Part shown: piece by piece, positions 43,910 through 53,143 of the stretch
Layout: each line of letters opens with the position of its first letter
Numbering within the stretch: position 1 is the first letter of the stretch
Assembly (NCBI GenBank): GCA_021272165.1
Contig: JAJSLK010000061.1
Coordinates: forward strand, 99,604 to 163,603
DNA from: Methylacidiphilales bacterium
GTDB taxonomy: Bacteria; Verrucomicrobiota; Verrucomicrobiia; Methylacidiphilales; UBA1321
DNA length: 64,000 bases
Direction of reading: 5' to 3'
The notes under the pieces: generated by a model
What the model saw: the letters and a program-made list of their open reading frames with translations, nothing else
Databases searched by the model: none
What the model was told of the DNA's origin: nothing
Program-made: the position numbers and the translations under genes

Positions 43910-43987
43910 AATGTAGCGGCGGTCCGGGACTGTCGCACTTTAAATTCCGTCGGAGACTTTCCGCCGATGAGACATCGGCGGCTACCC
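43910..43987 (+). repeat. Inverted family B repeat plus family A palindrome
   Basis: The reverse complement of family B (GTAGCGGCGGTCCGGGACTG, 43913-43932) and family A (43958-43987, loop AGA, tail CTACCC) fill the gap between mnmE and ald. Confidence 0.75.
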
Positions 43988-45085
43988 TCACGCTCGGAAA
44001 ACTTCTCCGGGGAGGCCGTGGGCCTTGGCAACGGCCTCATAGGTGACGCGGTGTTGGTGGACATTGATGCCCGCGGCGAGTCCGTCGAATTTCCGGCAGG
44101 CATCGGCGAGGCCGAGATCAGCGAGCGCTTCGATATAGGGATAGGTGACATTGGTGAGCGCCTGCGTGGCAGTGCGAGCATAGGCGCCGGGCATGTTGGC
44201 GACGCAATAATGAAGAACACCTTCCTCGACGAAGACGGGGTCGTCGTGCGTGGTGGGCCGCGAGGTTTCGGCGCAGCCGCCCTGGTCGATGGCGATATCG
44301 ACGAAGACGCTGCCGGATTTCATGCAGCGGAGCATGGCGCGGGAGAGGAGCTTCGGGGCCTTGGCGCCGGGGACGAGGACGGCGCCGATGAGGAGGTCGA
44401 CCGCGGGGAGGAGTTCGACGAGGTGGGCCTCACTGGAATAGAGGGTGTGGGCGCTGCCCATGGTGATGTCGAGGAAACGCATGCGCTCGACGTCGACCTC
44501 GAGGATGGTGACATCGGCGCCGAGGCCGGTGGCCATGCGCGCGGCGTTGACGCCGGAGGTGCCGCCGCCCAGGACGACGACGCGGCCGGGCAGGACGCCG
44601 GGCACGCCGCCGAGAAGGACGCCGTTGCCGCCATGGGGCCGGGCGAGGAAATGGCCGCCGACGATGACCGACATGCGTCCGGCGATTTCGCTCATCGGTT
44701 CGAGGAGGGGGAGGCGGTGGTTGCGCGTGACCGTTTCGTAGGCGATGGCGGTGACGCCGGACTGGACGAGGGCCTGGGTGAGGTCGCGATTGGCGGCGAG
44801 ATGGAGGTAGGTGAAGAGGATCTGGTCCGGGCGGAGCAGGGGATATTCGCTGGCGACGGGTTCCTTTACCTTCACGATGAGATCGGCGCGGAAGGGTTCC
44901 TCATGCGAGTCGGCGAGCGTGGCGCCGGCCTGGGCATAGGCGTCGTCGGGATAACCGGCATCGACGCCCGCGCCGCGTTCGACAATGACTTTGTGGCCGC
45001 GCTGGACGAGAAGATAGGCGGCGGAGGGGAGCAGGCCGACACGGTGCTCCTGCGTCTTGATTTCTTTTGGGACGCCGATGGTCAT
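43988..45085 (-). CDS. ald: Alanine dehydrogenase
   Basis: Ald interconverts alanine and pyruvate plus ammonium with NAD. The ATG at 45085 gives a 365-residue product starting MTIGVPKEIKTQEHRVGLLP, the standard family opening; an upstream in-frame extension runs through a family A repeat and is rejected. It shows VKVKEPVASEY, HLAANRDL, the NAD-binding VVLGGGTSGVNAARMATGLG and the C-terminal HYCVANMPGA.ARTAT.ALTN block, all typical. Confidence 0.95.
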   Translation of the reverse strand: MTIGVPKEIKTQEHRVGLLPSAAYLLVQRGHKVIVERGAGVDAGYPDDAYAQAGATLADSHEEPFRADLIVKVKEPVASEYPLLRPDQILFTYLHLAANRDLTQALVQSGVTAIAYETVTRNHRLPLLEPMSEIAGRMSVIVGGHFLARPHGGNGVLLGGVPGVLPGRVVVLGGGTSGVNAARMATGLGADVTILEVDVERMRFLDITMGSAHTLYSSEAHLVELLPAVDLLIGAVLVPGAKAPKLLSRAMLRCMKSGSVFVDIAIDQGGCAETSRPTTHDDPVFVEEGVLHYCVANMPGAYARTATQALTNVTYPYIEALADLGLADACRKFDGLAAGINVHQHRVTYEAVAKAHGLPGEVFRA

Positions 45086-45098
45086 AAATTCTCCGAGG

Positions 45099-45128
45099 TA
45101 GCCGCCGATGGGACATCGGCGGCTACCC
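45099..45128 (+). repeat. Dispersed palindromic repeat, family A, overlapping the 3' end of ileS
   Basis: CCGCCGATG-GGA-CATCGGCGG with tail CTACCC. The last six bases overlap the ileS stop region. Confidence 0.8.
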
Positions 45129-48041
45129 AATTCTGCGGTTACCCAGGTTGACCATTACGTTGGTGCAGCGGTCGCACAATTCAGGATGGTCGGCGTGGGT
45201 GCCGACGTGGTTCCAATATTTCCAGCAGCGGATGCATTTTTTCATGCCGTGGTCTTCCGCGCGGGTGACGGTGATGGTTTCTTCGCCGTCGGTGGGTTTG
45301 ACGATGACCTTGGAGACGATGAAGAGTTCCTCGAGGATAGCGGACTGAACTGATCCCTCGACAAGCTCGGGATGACGGCTTGTTATTTCGACGTGGGCCT
45401 CGAGGCTTTTACCGATTTTTTTGTCGCGGCGGGCCGTTTCGAGTTTTTCGTTCACGCGGGAGCGGAGATCGAGAAGCGACGCCCATTTTGTCTCCACTTT
45501 TTCGTAATCTTCCCGGTGACGTGCGGCGGCTCTGGCCGGGAAGAGGTCGTTAGTATGAATCGAGCCCGACTGTCCGGCGAATTGCCAGGTTTCCTCCGCC
45601 GTAAAGGGGATAAGCGGCGCGAGCATTTTGGTCAACCCCAGGAGAATGCGGTGAAGCGTGGTCTGGGCGGAACGGCGTTCCCTTCCGGTTTTTTCCCCGC
45701 AATAAAGCCGGTCCTTGAGGAAGTCGACATATTGGGCTGAAAGATCGACGGCGCAGAAGCGATTGATCAGGTGGTAGACCTGGGAAAAATTGTAGGAGGC
45801 ATAGGCTTCCTTCACGTGGACGGAGAGAAGAAGAAAACGGACCTCGTAGTAGAGATCGACCTGGAGCCGGTCGGTGACGCCATCCTTCGCCGGATCAAAA
45901 TCGGCGAGGTTGCCGAGGAGGATGCGGAGGGTGTTGCGGATGGAGCGGTAGGTGTCGGCGACGCGGGCGAAGATGTCATTGGAGAAGGGGATGTCGTCCT
46001 GGTAGTCCTGGCTGGCGACCCAGAGGCGCAAGACGTCGGCGCCGTGTTCGTTGACGAGGCTCATGAGGTCGACGGGCTTTTGGTAGCCGGTGCCGGACTT
46101 GGAGAGTTTTTTGCCTTCGATGTCGACAACGAAGCCGTTGGTGAGGACGGCGCGGTAGGGCGCTTTCCCGGTGGCGGCGACGGAGGTGAGGAGTGAGGAC
46201 TGGAACCAGCCGCGGTGCTGGTCGCTGCCTTCGAGATAGAGATCGGCGGGGGCGGGTTTGAGTTCATCGCGCTGGCCGACAACGGCGGCCCAACTCGTGC
46301 CGGAGTCGATCCAGACATCGAGGGTGTCGCGGCCTTTTTTGAGGCCGCGGGGGAGTTCGAGCGCGGCGGCGAGTTCGTCGGCGGAGCGGGAGAACCAGAT
46401 GCCCGCGCCCTCTTTTTCGACGAGGCCGGCGAATTTGCGGATGGTCTTTTCGCTGAGGAGCGGCTGGCCGCCTTCGCCGTAGAAGACGGGGAGCGGAATG
46501 CCCCAGGTGCGCTGGCGGGAGATGCACCAGTCGGGGCGGCTTTCGACCGCGCCGCGGATGCGGTTGCGGCCATTTTCGGGAAAGAATTTAAGATTCTCTT
46601 TGTCATCAATGGCCGCCAGAGCCTGAGCGCGGATATTTTTCTTAGGATCGGCATCCTCCATCTTGATGAACCATTGTTTGACGGCGCGGAAGACGATGGG
46701 GGTTTTGGAGCGCCAGCAGTGGGGGTAGTCGTGGCGGTACTCCTCCTGCGCGAAGAGGAGGCCGCGTTTTTCCAGGATTTCGATGACCTTGGGGTTGGCC
46801 TTGAAGACGTACTGGCCGACGAGGGCCTTCACGCCCTCATCGGCGTTGGCGGGGAGGAACTCGGCGGTGAGGCAGCCGCGGTCGTCGACCGGTGCGAGGA
46901 CGGGGAGGCCGTGCTGCTGGCCGAGCTGATAGTCGTCGTGGCCATGGCCGGGGGCGATGTGGACGAGGCCGGTGCCGGCATCGGCGGTGACGAAGTCGGC
47001 GGCAAAGATTTGGCGGGTGCGGCCGTCGTTGAGGAAGGGGTGGGTGTAGGTGAGACCAATGAGGTCGGAGCCTTTCCAAGGGCCGGCGATACGTTTGGGT
47101 TCGATGGCAGCCGATGCCGTCCCTGGCGCCGATCCGTCGCACGGAGTGCGACGGCTACCCACCGAGGCGGCTAGGCCGGCGGTCATGAGAAGATGGGCAC
47201 CCGCCATGTCGTACACGGCATATTCGAGATTGGGCGCGACGGCGACGGCGAGATTGGCGGGCAGGGTCCAGGGCGTGGTCGTCCAGATCAGGAGCGAAGT
47301 GCCTTTTAAAATTTCTTTTAATATTTTGAAATTAGCTTCGTTAAGTCCCTTCTTTAGCCATTTTTCGTGTGGAAGAGACTGGAACTGAAGCGGAAATTTG
47401 ACATAGATGGCGGGGTCGACCTTTTCCTTGTATTCGATTTCGGCCTCGGCGAGGGCGGTCTGGCAGCCGGTGCTCCAGAGGACGGGGCGGAGACCCTGGT
47501 AGACGAGGTTCTTTTCGACGAGCATGGCGAAGACGCGGAGGGTTTCGGCCTCGTAGGCTGGGTTGAGCGTGAGGTAGGGATTTTCCCAGTCGCCGAAGAC
47601 GCCGAGGCGCTGGAACTGCTCGCTCTGGATGCTGATGAAGTGGCGCGCGGTGGCCTCGCACTTTTCGCGGATCTTGACCGGGTCGGTTTCTTCCGCGCCG
47701 AGCTCCTTCATGACCTTGTGCTCAATGGGCAGGCCGTGGCAGTCCCAGCCGGGGACGAACGGCGCGTAGTGGCCGCTCATGTTGTGGTATTTGAGGACGA
47801 TGTCCTTGAGGACCATGTTGAGGGCATGGCCCATGTGGGCATCGCCGTTGGCGAAGGGTGGGCCGTCGTGGAGGACGAATTTTTGCGGAGCGTCTTTTCG
47901 GGCGGCCATGATGCGGTCGTAGACTTTTTCCTCGCGCCATTTGGCGAGCAGGGCCGGTTCGCGCTTGGGCAGTTCGGCCCGCATGGGGAAGTCGGTCCTG
48001 GGCAAAAGCAGCGAGGCTTTGATCTTGGCGGCGTAGTCCAT
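45123..48041 (-). CDS. ileS: Isoleucyl-tRNA synthetase with two repeat-derived inserts
   Basis: IleS charges tRNA-Ile. The 972-residue class I enzyme has the HIGH-type motif HMGHALN (69-75), the editing domain (TTTPWTLPANLAVAV and GTGLVHIAPGHG..D), WCISRQRTWGIPLPVFYGEG, the KMSKS-type loop as GKKLSKS (Leu for Met) and the C-terminal zinc finger CIRCW..CDRC. Two inserts derive from repeats: SVGSRRTPCDGSAPG near residue 295, inside the editing domain, and SRHPELVEGSVQ near 889. The upstream gap 48042-48324 contains a candidate promoter. Confidence 0.95.
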   Translation of the reverse strand: MDYAAKIKASLLLPRTDFPMRAELPKREPALLAKWREEKVYDRIMAARKDAPQKFVLHDGPPFANGDAHMGHALNMVLKDIVLKYHNMSGHYAPFVPGWDCHGLPIEHKVMKELGAEETDPVKIREKCEATARHFISIQSEQFQRLGVFGDWENPYLTLNPAYEAETLRVFAMLVEKNLVYQGLRPVLWSTGCQTALAEAEIEYKEKVDPAIYVKFPLQFQSLPHEKWLKKGLNEANFKILKEILKGTSLLIWTTTPWTLPANLAVAVAPNLEYAVYDMAGAHLLMTAGLAASVGSRRTPCDGSAPGTASAAIEPKRIAGPWKGSDLIGLTYTHPFLNDGRTRQIFAADFVTADAGTGLVHIAPGHGHDDYQLGQQHGLPVLAPVDDRGCLTAEFLPANADEGVKALVGQYVFKANPKVIEILEKRGLLFAQEEYRHDYPHCWRSKTPIVFRAVKQWFIKMEDADPKKNIRAQALAAIDDKENLKFFPENGRNRIRGAVESRPDWCISRQRTWGIPLPVFYGEGGQPLLSEKTIRKFAGLVEKEGAGIWFSRSADELAAALELPRGLKKGRDTLDVWIDSGTSWAAVVGQRDELKPAPADLYLEGSDQHRGWFQSSLLTSVAATGKAPYRAVLTNGFVVDIEGKKLSKSGTGYQKPVDLMSLVNEHGADVLRLWVASQDYQDDIPFSNDIFARVADTYRSIRNTLRILLGNLADFDPAKDGVTDRLQVDLYYEVRFLLLSVHVKEAYASYNFSQVYHLINRFCAVDLSAQYVDFLKDRLYCGEKTGRERRSAQTTLHRILLGLTKMLAPLIPFTAEETWQFAGQSGSIHTNDLFPARAAARHREDYEKVETKWASLLDLRSRVNEKLETARRDKKIGKSLEAHVEITSRHPELVEGSVQSAILEELFIVSKVIVKPTDGEETITVTRAEDHGMKKCIRCWKYWNHVGTHADHPELCDRCTNVMVNLGNRRIG
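45349..45378 (+). repeat. Dispersed repeat, family C, in frame in ileS
   Basis: The element ACTGATCCCTCGACAAGCTC continuing GGGATGACGG. Read on the opposite strand it encodes RHPELVEGSVQ in IleS. Confidence 0.85.
47131..47160 (+). repeat. Palindromic repeat related to families A and B, in frame in ileS
   Basis: CCGTCGCAC-GGA-GTGCGACGG is a perfect 9-bp stem and ends in the same GGCTACCC tail as family A. It encodes GSRRTPCDGS in IleS. Confidence 0.8.
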
Positions 48042-48137
48042 CGGAACAAAAAGTTTAGGCGATCAGGCGCAAAATGAACAGGGGGATGTGCACCGAAAGG
48101 ATTGGGGTTGCGAGGTGATTTGGAACTTCATCGGTGC

Positions 48138-48166
48138 ATCTTAACCCAGAATGGGCGAAAGGCCAA
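48138..48166 (-). promoter_or_regulatory. Candidate sigma-70-type promoter for ileS
   Basis: On the minus strand TTGGCC is followed after 17 bases by TAAGAT, close to the -35/-10 consensus. It would give an ileS leader of about 90 bases. The rest of the 283-bp gap 48042-48324 shows no gene; a distant TGCACCGA / TCGGTGCA inverted repeat (about 48089 and 48130) spans the leader. I see no T-box pattern. Confidence 0.4.
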
Positions 48167-48324
48167 AGACAGCATGGCCTGGAGAGACAGGGGAGTTTAA
48201 AAAATGCGTTTTGCCTCTGAAAATAAATCGAATACCGGGCGAAATTAATGCGCCGAGGAATTGGCGGTTTCCCACACGATCCCGATATTGATGAGCATTC
48301 CCGCGAGGCGGATTTGTTAGGGCG

Positions 48325-50478
48325 CTAAAGGGCCACGAGAAGTTTTCGCAAATCCTCGGGTTTGGTGACCGGGAGCTGGCAGGCGAAGTTTTCGCAGAGG
48401 TAGGCGGTTGGCGCTTCGGGTGAAGCGGGCAGATTTTCGATGACCGGATGACGCGGCGCGAAGAGTTCCCGCGTTTCGGCGTCGGCAACGCGAATGACGG
48501 TCAAGGACGGAAGATGGAGCCGCCGCACCTCGGCCAGAAGTTCGGCAAGGCCGGGCTGTTTTGGATCGGCGGCGTGAAGGATGAGGTGGATGGGCGGCGT
48601 TTCGAGCAGCGACGCGGCGACGAGCAAAAGAGGCATGCCGAAGGGTTGCGTTTCCAGCCGCACGGTGAAGGCGCGGACAATGTGCCGCGCGTGATCGAGG
48701 AGGACGTCGTTATGGAGAATCCGGCCGAAACGCCAGAGATTGATGGCCGCGACAGAATTAGGCGTGGGTTCGGCGCCGTCGTAGTCTTCTTTGAGGCGGA
48801 GAAGAATGGCCGGATCGCGGTCGGCGGTGGAAAAATAACCGCCTTTTTCCTGATCCCAGAAATGGAGGTCGAAGGTGTCCTGCAACTGCCGCGCCCAGCG
48901 ATACCAGCGGAGATCGAAATCGGCTTCGTAAAGATCGAGCAGGCCGCTGATGAGGAAGGCGTAATCGGAGGCAAAACCGCGGATCGAGCCGGGACCTTCG
49001 CGGTAGGTGCGGAGCAGTTCGCCGTTGGTGGAGTCGAAGAGATGGGCGCGGATAAAGGTGGCGGCGCGCTGGGCGGTGTTGAGCAGCGAGTCGTCGCCGA
49101 GGATTTGCGCGCCGCGGGCGAAGGCGCCGATCATGAGGCCGTTCCAGGCCGTGAGAATTTTGTCGTCGAGATGAGGCCGCGGGCGGAGGCCGCGCCGGGC
49201 GAGCAACGCGGAACGGTCATCGGCCAGGCGATGCTCCATGTGCTCGAGATTATGGTGGAAGCGCTCGGCAACCTCGGGAATCGCGAGCCGCTGGATGAAG
49301 ACGTTGGCGCCTTCGAGATCACCGTGGGGATCGGAACCGGCGGGGACGTTGCCGCCGGGCTCGACGCCGTAGACGGCGCAGAATTCGGCCACGCGATCCT
49401 CCCCGAGGACTTCGCGAATTTCGTCCCGGGTCCACGTATAAAAAGCGCCCTCCACTTTTTTGGTCGAGGCGGCGGTGGGAAGACTGTCGGCGTCCTCGGC
49501 GGAATAGAAACCGCCTTCGGAGCTGGTGAGATCGTGCTGGACGTACTGGAAGATATTGCGCGCGACTTTGGCGAAAAGTTCTTCGCCCGAGATCCGGTAG
49601 GCGTCGAGACAGGATTGCGCGAGCTGGGCCTGATCGTAGAGCATCTTTTCGAAATGGGGGACGTGCCATTCGGCATCGACGGAATAACGATGAAAGCCGC
49701 CGCCGAGATGGTCGTGCATCCCGCCCCCGGCCATTTTGCGGAGGGTATGGAGCGCCATGCCGCGGGCCGCGCCGGATTCGTCGGCCGGGCGGGATTTTTG
49801 AGACGCGAGATGAAGGAGGAACTGGAGATTGACGGGGCGGGGGAACTTGGGCGCGCCGCCGAAGCCGCCGTCGAGCGAGTCGAACAGGCGGGTGTATTGC
49901 GTGAGGCCGAGTTGGAGCGCCTGGCTGAGATTCCAGGGCTGGGCGGGATCGGCGACAGCTTCGGTTTCAGCTTCGCGCAGGGCGGTGAGGAGCGACTGGG
50001 CTTTTTCCTCGATGAGCTTGCGGTCCGTTTTCCAGATCTCGGCGATGCGGCGCAGCACGGTGATGAGGCCGGGGCGGCCGGCCATGTCGGTAGGCGGAAA
50101 GTAGGTGCCGCCGGCGAAGGGGCGAAGGTCGGGCGTGAGCCAGACGCTCATGGGCCAGCCGCCATGGCCGGTGGTGGCCTGGACGAAGGTCATGTAGACC
50201 TGATCGACATCGGGGCGTTCCTCGCGGTCGACTTTAATGCTGACGAAGTTCTCGGCGAGGAACGCGGCGATGGCCGCCGATTCGAATGACTCGTGCTCCA
50301 TGACGTGGCACCAATGGCAGGTGGAGTAGCCGACGGAGAGAAAGATCGGCTTGTCTTCCGCGCGGGCCTTGACGAAGGCTTCCTCGCCCCAGGGAAACCA
50401 GTCGACGGGATTATGGGCGTGCTGGAGGAGGTAGGGCGATTTTTCGCGGGCGAGCCGGTTCGGTGTCGAAGTGGACAT
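48325..50478 (-). CDS. DUF255 thioredoxin-domain protein (YyaL/spermatogenesis-associated 20 type)
   Basis: The ATG at 50478 gives 717 residues starting [21 protein letters not shown] thioredoxin-like N-domain carries [12 protein letters not shown] (the CxxC pair), followed by DREERPDVD and [14 protein letters not shown]. Then a six-hairpin (alpha/alpha) toroid typical of sugar epimerases or glycosidases follows ([25 protein letters not shown]). The family is widely conserved but its substrate is not established. The in-frame extension to 50610 crosses the divergent gene's promoter and is rejected. Confidence 0.9.
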   Translation of the reverse strand: MSTSTPNRLAREKSPYLLQHAHNPVDWFPWGEEAFVKARAEDKPIFLSVGYSTCHWCHVMEHESFESAAIAAFLAENFVSIKVDREERPDVDQVYMTFVQATTGHGGWPMSVWLTPDLRPFAGGTYFPPTDMAGRPGLITVLRRIAEIWKTDRKLIEEKAQSLLTALREAETEAVADPAQPWNLSQALQLGLTQYTRLFDSLDGGFGGAPKFPRPVNLQFLLHLASQKSRPADESGAARGMALHTLRKMAGGGMHDHLGGGFHRYSVDAEWHVPHFEKMLYDQAQLAQSCLDAYRISGEELFAKVARNIFQYVQHDLTSSEGGFYSAEDADSLPTAASTKKVEGAFYTWTRDEIREVLGEDRVAEFCAVYGVEPGGNVPAGSDPHGDLEGANVFIQRLAIPEVAERFHHNLEHMEHRLADDRSALLARRGLRPRPHLDDKILTAWNGLMIGAFARGAQILGDDSLLNTAQRAATFIRAHLFDSTNGELLRTYREGPGSIRGFASDYAFLISGLLDLYEADFDLRWYRWARQLQDTFDLHFWDQEKGGYFSTADRDPAILLRLKEDYDGAEPTPNSVAAINLWRFGRILHNDVLLDHARHIVRAFTVRLETQPFGMPLLLVAASLLETPPIHLILHAADPKQPGLAELLAEVRRLHLPSLTVIRVADAETRELFAPRHPVIENLPASPEAPTAYLCENFACQLPVTKPEDLRKLLVAL

Positions 50479-50570
50479 CCCCCAACGTAGCAAAGTTGGG
50501 TCAGTCGGCCAGTAGAAGGCGTTGATAAAACGCTTGCTGTGGAGCGGGGCGGGCAGGATTCTTTTCGGGG

Positions 50571-51251
50571 ATGGCGCAAAGCGGCTCGCTAACCTGGAAA
50601 ATGCCGGCATTGCTTATTCTTCTGGGCATGGTTTTTTTCGGGAGCCTGCTCCGGGCGGCGGCCTTTTCTCCGCGATCCTACGACTGGCGGTACAACGTGA
50701 TCTCCAGCCTGGCCTCGCCCCGGGACAATCCGGATGCCTGGCACATCGGACAGGGGGGCCTGATCGTCACCGGTCTTCTCCTGGTCGGGCTGAATCCATT
50801 GCTGTATCGGCGCTTCGCGGACGCGAACAGAGGTCCGCTTTTGCCGGCGTCGTTTCTTTTTTTGGCCGGAGCCATTTTGCTCGCATTGACCGGGTGGATT
50901 GTGCCCGGACCCCACATCTGGGGAGGGCGACATCTGCATGAGCATCTGGCACAGTTTTCGGCGGTGTGCCTGGGACTGGCCACGATTTTCTACCTGCTCT
51001 GTCTTCTGAAGGAAAAGTTGTTTCGACCTGGACAACCAGCACGGATCATCGCGGGAACGCTAGTGATCGTGCCGTTGGCGGTGCTTTTGCTCAGCCGACT
51101 GGCCCTGGTTGTCGTCCATGTTACCGCATCCGCTGCGGATTATGAGGCGATGAAGAAATCGCTCTGGTGCAGCCTGGCGCTTTGGGAATGGATCGGGGCG
51201 GTTTGCCTTTACGCTTTCTTTTGGATGATCGCGCTGGTGCATCGCGAGTGA
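50571..51251 (+). CDS. DUF998-like multi-pass membrane protein
   Basis: A 226-residue protein with about six hydrophobic helices. The conserved [13 protein letters not shown] after helix 1, and [17 protein letters not shown] later, resemble DUF998-type proteins of unknown role. It is divergent from the DUF255 gene and convergent with the kdp locus. Confidence 0.65.
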   Translation: MAQSGSLTWKMPALLILLGMVFFGSLLRAAAFSPRSYDWRYNVISSLASPRDNPDAWHIGQGGLIVTGLLLVGLNPLLYRRFADANRGPLLPASFLFLAGAILLALTGWIVPGPHIWGGRHLHEHLAQFSAVCLGLATIFYLLCLLKEKLFRPGQPARIIAGTLVIVPLAVLLLSRLALVVVHVTASAADYEAMKKSLWCSLALWEWIGAVCLYAFFWMIALVHRE

Positions 51252-51325
51252 CGCGATGCACAGTGACGGTGACGAAGCCAAACGACTTCCAGCAAGCCAA
51301 GCCTGAACAGCGCCCAGGGCGTGGC

Positions 51326-52459
51326 TCAGGAAAGAATGATGTCGACGCCGGAGAGAGGGGAACTGAGCCGGTCGACGAGCGAGGGGAGAAGACGGCGGAG
51401 GCCCGAACGCGGTTTCGATTTGCCCATGACCGCATGGGTGATGCCGTAATCCTTGGCGAAGGAGGAGAGGGCCCGAGCGATGTTGTTGTCCTTGAGGATC
51501 ACGACCGTGCCGCCCATTTTTTGGGCGATTTCGAGCGTATCGGTGAGCCGGCGATGCGTTTCCGCCGGTATTTTGTGAGGCGCTTCCTTGTCGGTCCGGA
51601 CGTAGACGACATACCACTGGGCGTTGAGCTGGCTGGCGAGCCGCGCGGTCTTGCGCAGAAGCGTTTCCGGATGAGGTCCCCGGCTGCTGATCGCGACCAT
51701 GATTTTGGCCATCGAGCTCGGCTTGTTGGTATCGGGGGTGAGCATCCGCTGACGGCGGTCGAGAAAATTGGCGACCTCGCTGAAGGTGATTTCGCGCAGA
51801 CGGGTCAGGTTCGATTCGGTGAAAAAGTTGTTGATGGCGTAATCGACCCGGTCCAGCTCGTAAATCTTGCCCGATTTGAGCCGGTCAATCAGGTCTTCGG
51901 CGGGCAGGTCGATGTTGATGATCTGGTCGGCCTGGGCGACGACTGAGTCGGGAATCCGTTCCTTTACCTTGATGCCGGTGCCGGCCTCGATCACGTTATA
52001 GAGGGATTCGAGGTGCTGGACATTGAGCGTGGTGATGACGTTGATGCCGGCGTCGAGGAGTTCCTGCACGTCCTCGTAGCGTTTCTGGTTTTTGCTGCCG
52101 GGCGCGTTGGTGTGGGCGAATTCGTCGACCAGGACGAGGGTCGGCTTGCGGTCGAGGATCGCCTGCAGGTCCATTTCGCGGATTTCGATTCCATGGTAGA
52201 GAACGATGCGCGGCGGAATGATCTCGAGCTTGCCGATCTGGGCTGTCGTTTCGGGGCGTTTATGGGGTTCCACGTAGCCGATGACGACGTCGATGCCGCG
52301 CTGCTTAAGGCGGTTGCCCTCCGCGAGCATGGAATAGGTTTTGCCGACGCCCGCCGCGGAGCCGAGGTAGACCTTGAGCTTGCCGCGGTTCTGCCTCTGG
52401 ATGAGATGCAGAAAATCCTCGGGCGCCAGTCGCTCTGCGGCGGGAGTCTCCTTCTCCAT
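51326..52459 (-). CDS. Stand-alone KdpD sensor domain plus Usp domain, lacking kinase
   Basis: The 377-residue soluble protein has only the cytosolic front of KdpD. The KdpD domain with P-loop GSAAGVGKTYSML and VDEFAHTNAPGSKNQKRYEDV occupies about 25-230, and a universal-stress-like domain (SMAKIMVAISSRGPHPE ...) about 240-377. The four membrane helices and the kinase module of canonical KdpD are absent, and the frame ends cleanly. ATG 52459 is preferred to TTG 52483. As the last gene of the kdp unit it probably modulates uptake or the separate histidine kinase, possibly through ligand binding by the Usp domain. Confidence 0.85.
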   Translation of the reverse strand: MEKETPAAERLAPEDFLHLIQRQNRGKLKVYLGSAAGVGKTYSMLAEGNRLKQRGIDVVIGYVEPHKRPETTAQIGKLEIIPPRIVLYHGIEIREMDLQAILDRKPTLVLVDEFAHTNAPGSKNQKRYEDVQELLDAGINVITTLNVQHLESLYNVIEAGTGIKVKERIPDSVVAQADQIINIDLPAEDLIDRLKSGKIYELDRVDYAINNFFTESNLTRLREITFSEVANFLDRRQRMLTPDTNKPSSMAKIMVAISSRGPHPETLLRKTARLASQLNAQWYVVYVRTDKEAPHKIPAETHRRLTDTLEIAQKMGGTVVILKDNNIARALSSFAKDYGITHAVMGKSKPRSGLRRLLPSLVDRLSSPLSGVDIILS

Positions 52460-52545
52460 GGCAATCAAGGATAGGGTATTCAAGACATGAAGGGAAGCGG
52501 GGTTGAATTATCCGGAGCAATAGAAGAGAGGGGTGCCGCTAGGGC

Positions 52546-53133
52546 TTATTTGTATTTTCCGTCCAGGGCCAGGTTGAGCTTGATGATGTTCACGCCGGGC
52601 TCACCGAGAAGGCCGAAATCGCGCCCGTCCGTATATTGGTCGACGAGTTTTTTCAGCGCATCGTTGTTCAAGCCGCGGGCCTTGGCCACGCGCGGCATCT
52701 GGAGAAGCGCATTCTTGATGCTGATGTGGGGATCGAGTCCGCTGCCGGAGGCTTCGACGGCATCGGCGGGGACGGGTTGCGAATCAGGAAGGTTGTTGGC
52801 CTTGCGATAATCGGCGACGCGTTGTTTTACCGCGTCATGCAATGACTGAGACGTCGAACCAAGATTGCTGCCGCCTGAACTGGTTGGGTCATAGCCATTG
52901 CTGCCGGCGGCCGAAGGACGGGGATTGAAATATCTGTCGGCGGTGAAGGCCTGGGCGAGCAGCGTGGAGGCGATGGGCTTGCCGTCGCTGTCATAGACCA
53001 GGCTGCCGTTGGCCTTTTCCGGGAAGAACAATTGCCCCGCTCCGAAGATGAAGACGGGATAAATCCCGCAGCAGATGACGAGGAGGACGAGCGTGAGGAC
53101 GGCGCTGATTTTAAGTTCTTTTAGGATATTCAT
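52546..53133 (-). CDS. kdpC: Potassium-transporting ATPase subunit KdpC
   Basis: KdpC stabilises the KdpFABC pump and supports K+ affinity. The 195-residue product has one N-terminal helix (about 10-32), then the family segments LLAQAFTADRYFNPRPSAAG, YDPTSSGGSNLG and GSGLDPHISIKNALLQMPRVA. The ATG at 53133 gives the standard short cytosolic start. It lies 10 bp after kdpB. Confidence 0.96.
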   Translation of the reverse strand: MNILKELKISAVLTLVLLVICCGIYPVFIFGAGQLFFPEKANGSLVYDSDGKPIASTLLAQAFTADRYFNPRPSAAGSNGYDPTSSGGSNLGSTSQSLHDAVKQRVADYRKANNLPDSQPVPADAVEASGSGLDPHISIKNALLQMPRVAKARGLNNDALKKLVDQYTDGRDFGLLGEPGVNIIKLNLALDGKYK

Positions 53134-53143
53134 AAGAGCGAGT

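Noticed and set aside
4145..47160. Repeated palindromes considered as a CRISPR array
   Set aside because: Copies are dispersed over the window, vary in orientation, have no regular spacers and no cas genes are present.
48042..48324. Long ileS leader considered as a T-box riboswitch
   Set aside because: No T-box sequence, specifier-loop or antiterminator pattern was found; only a candidate promoter and a distant inverted repeat.
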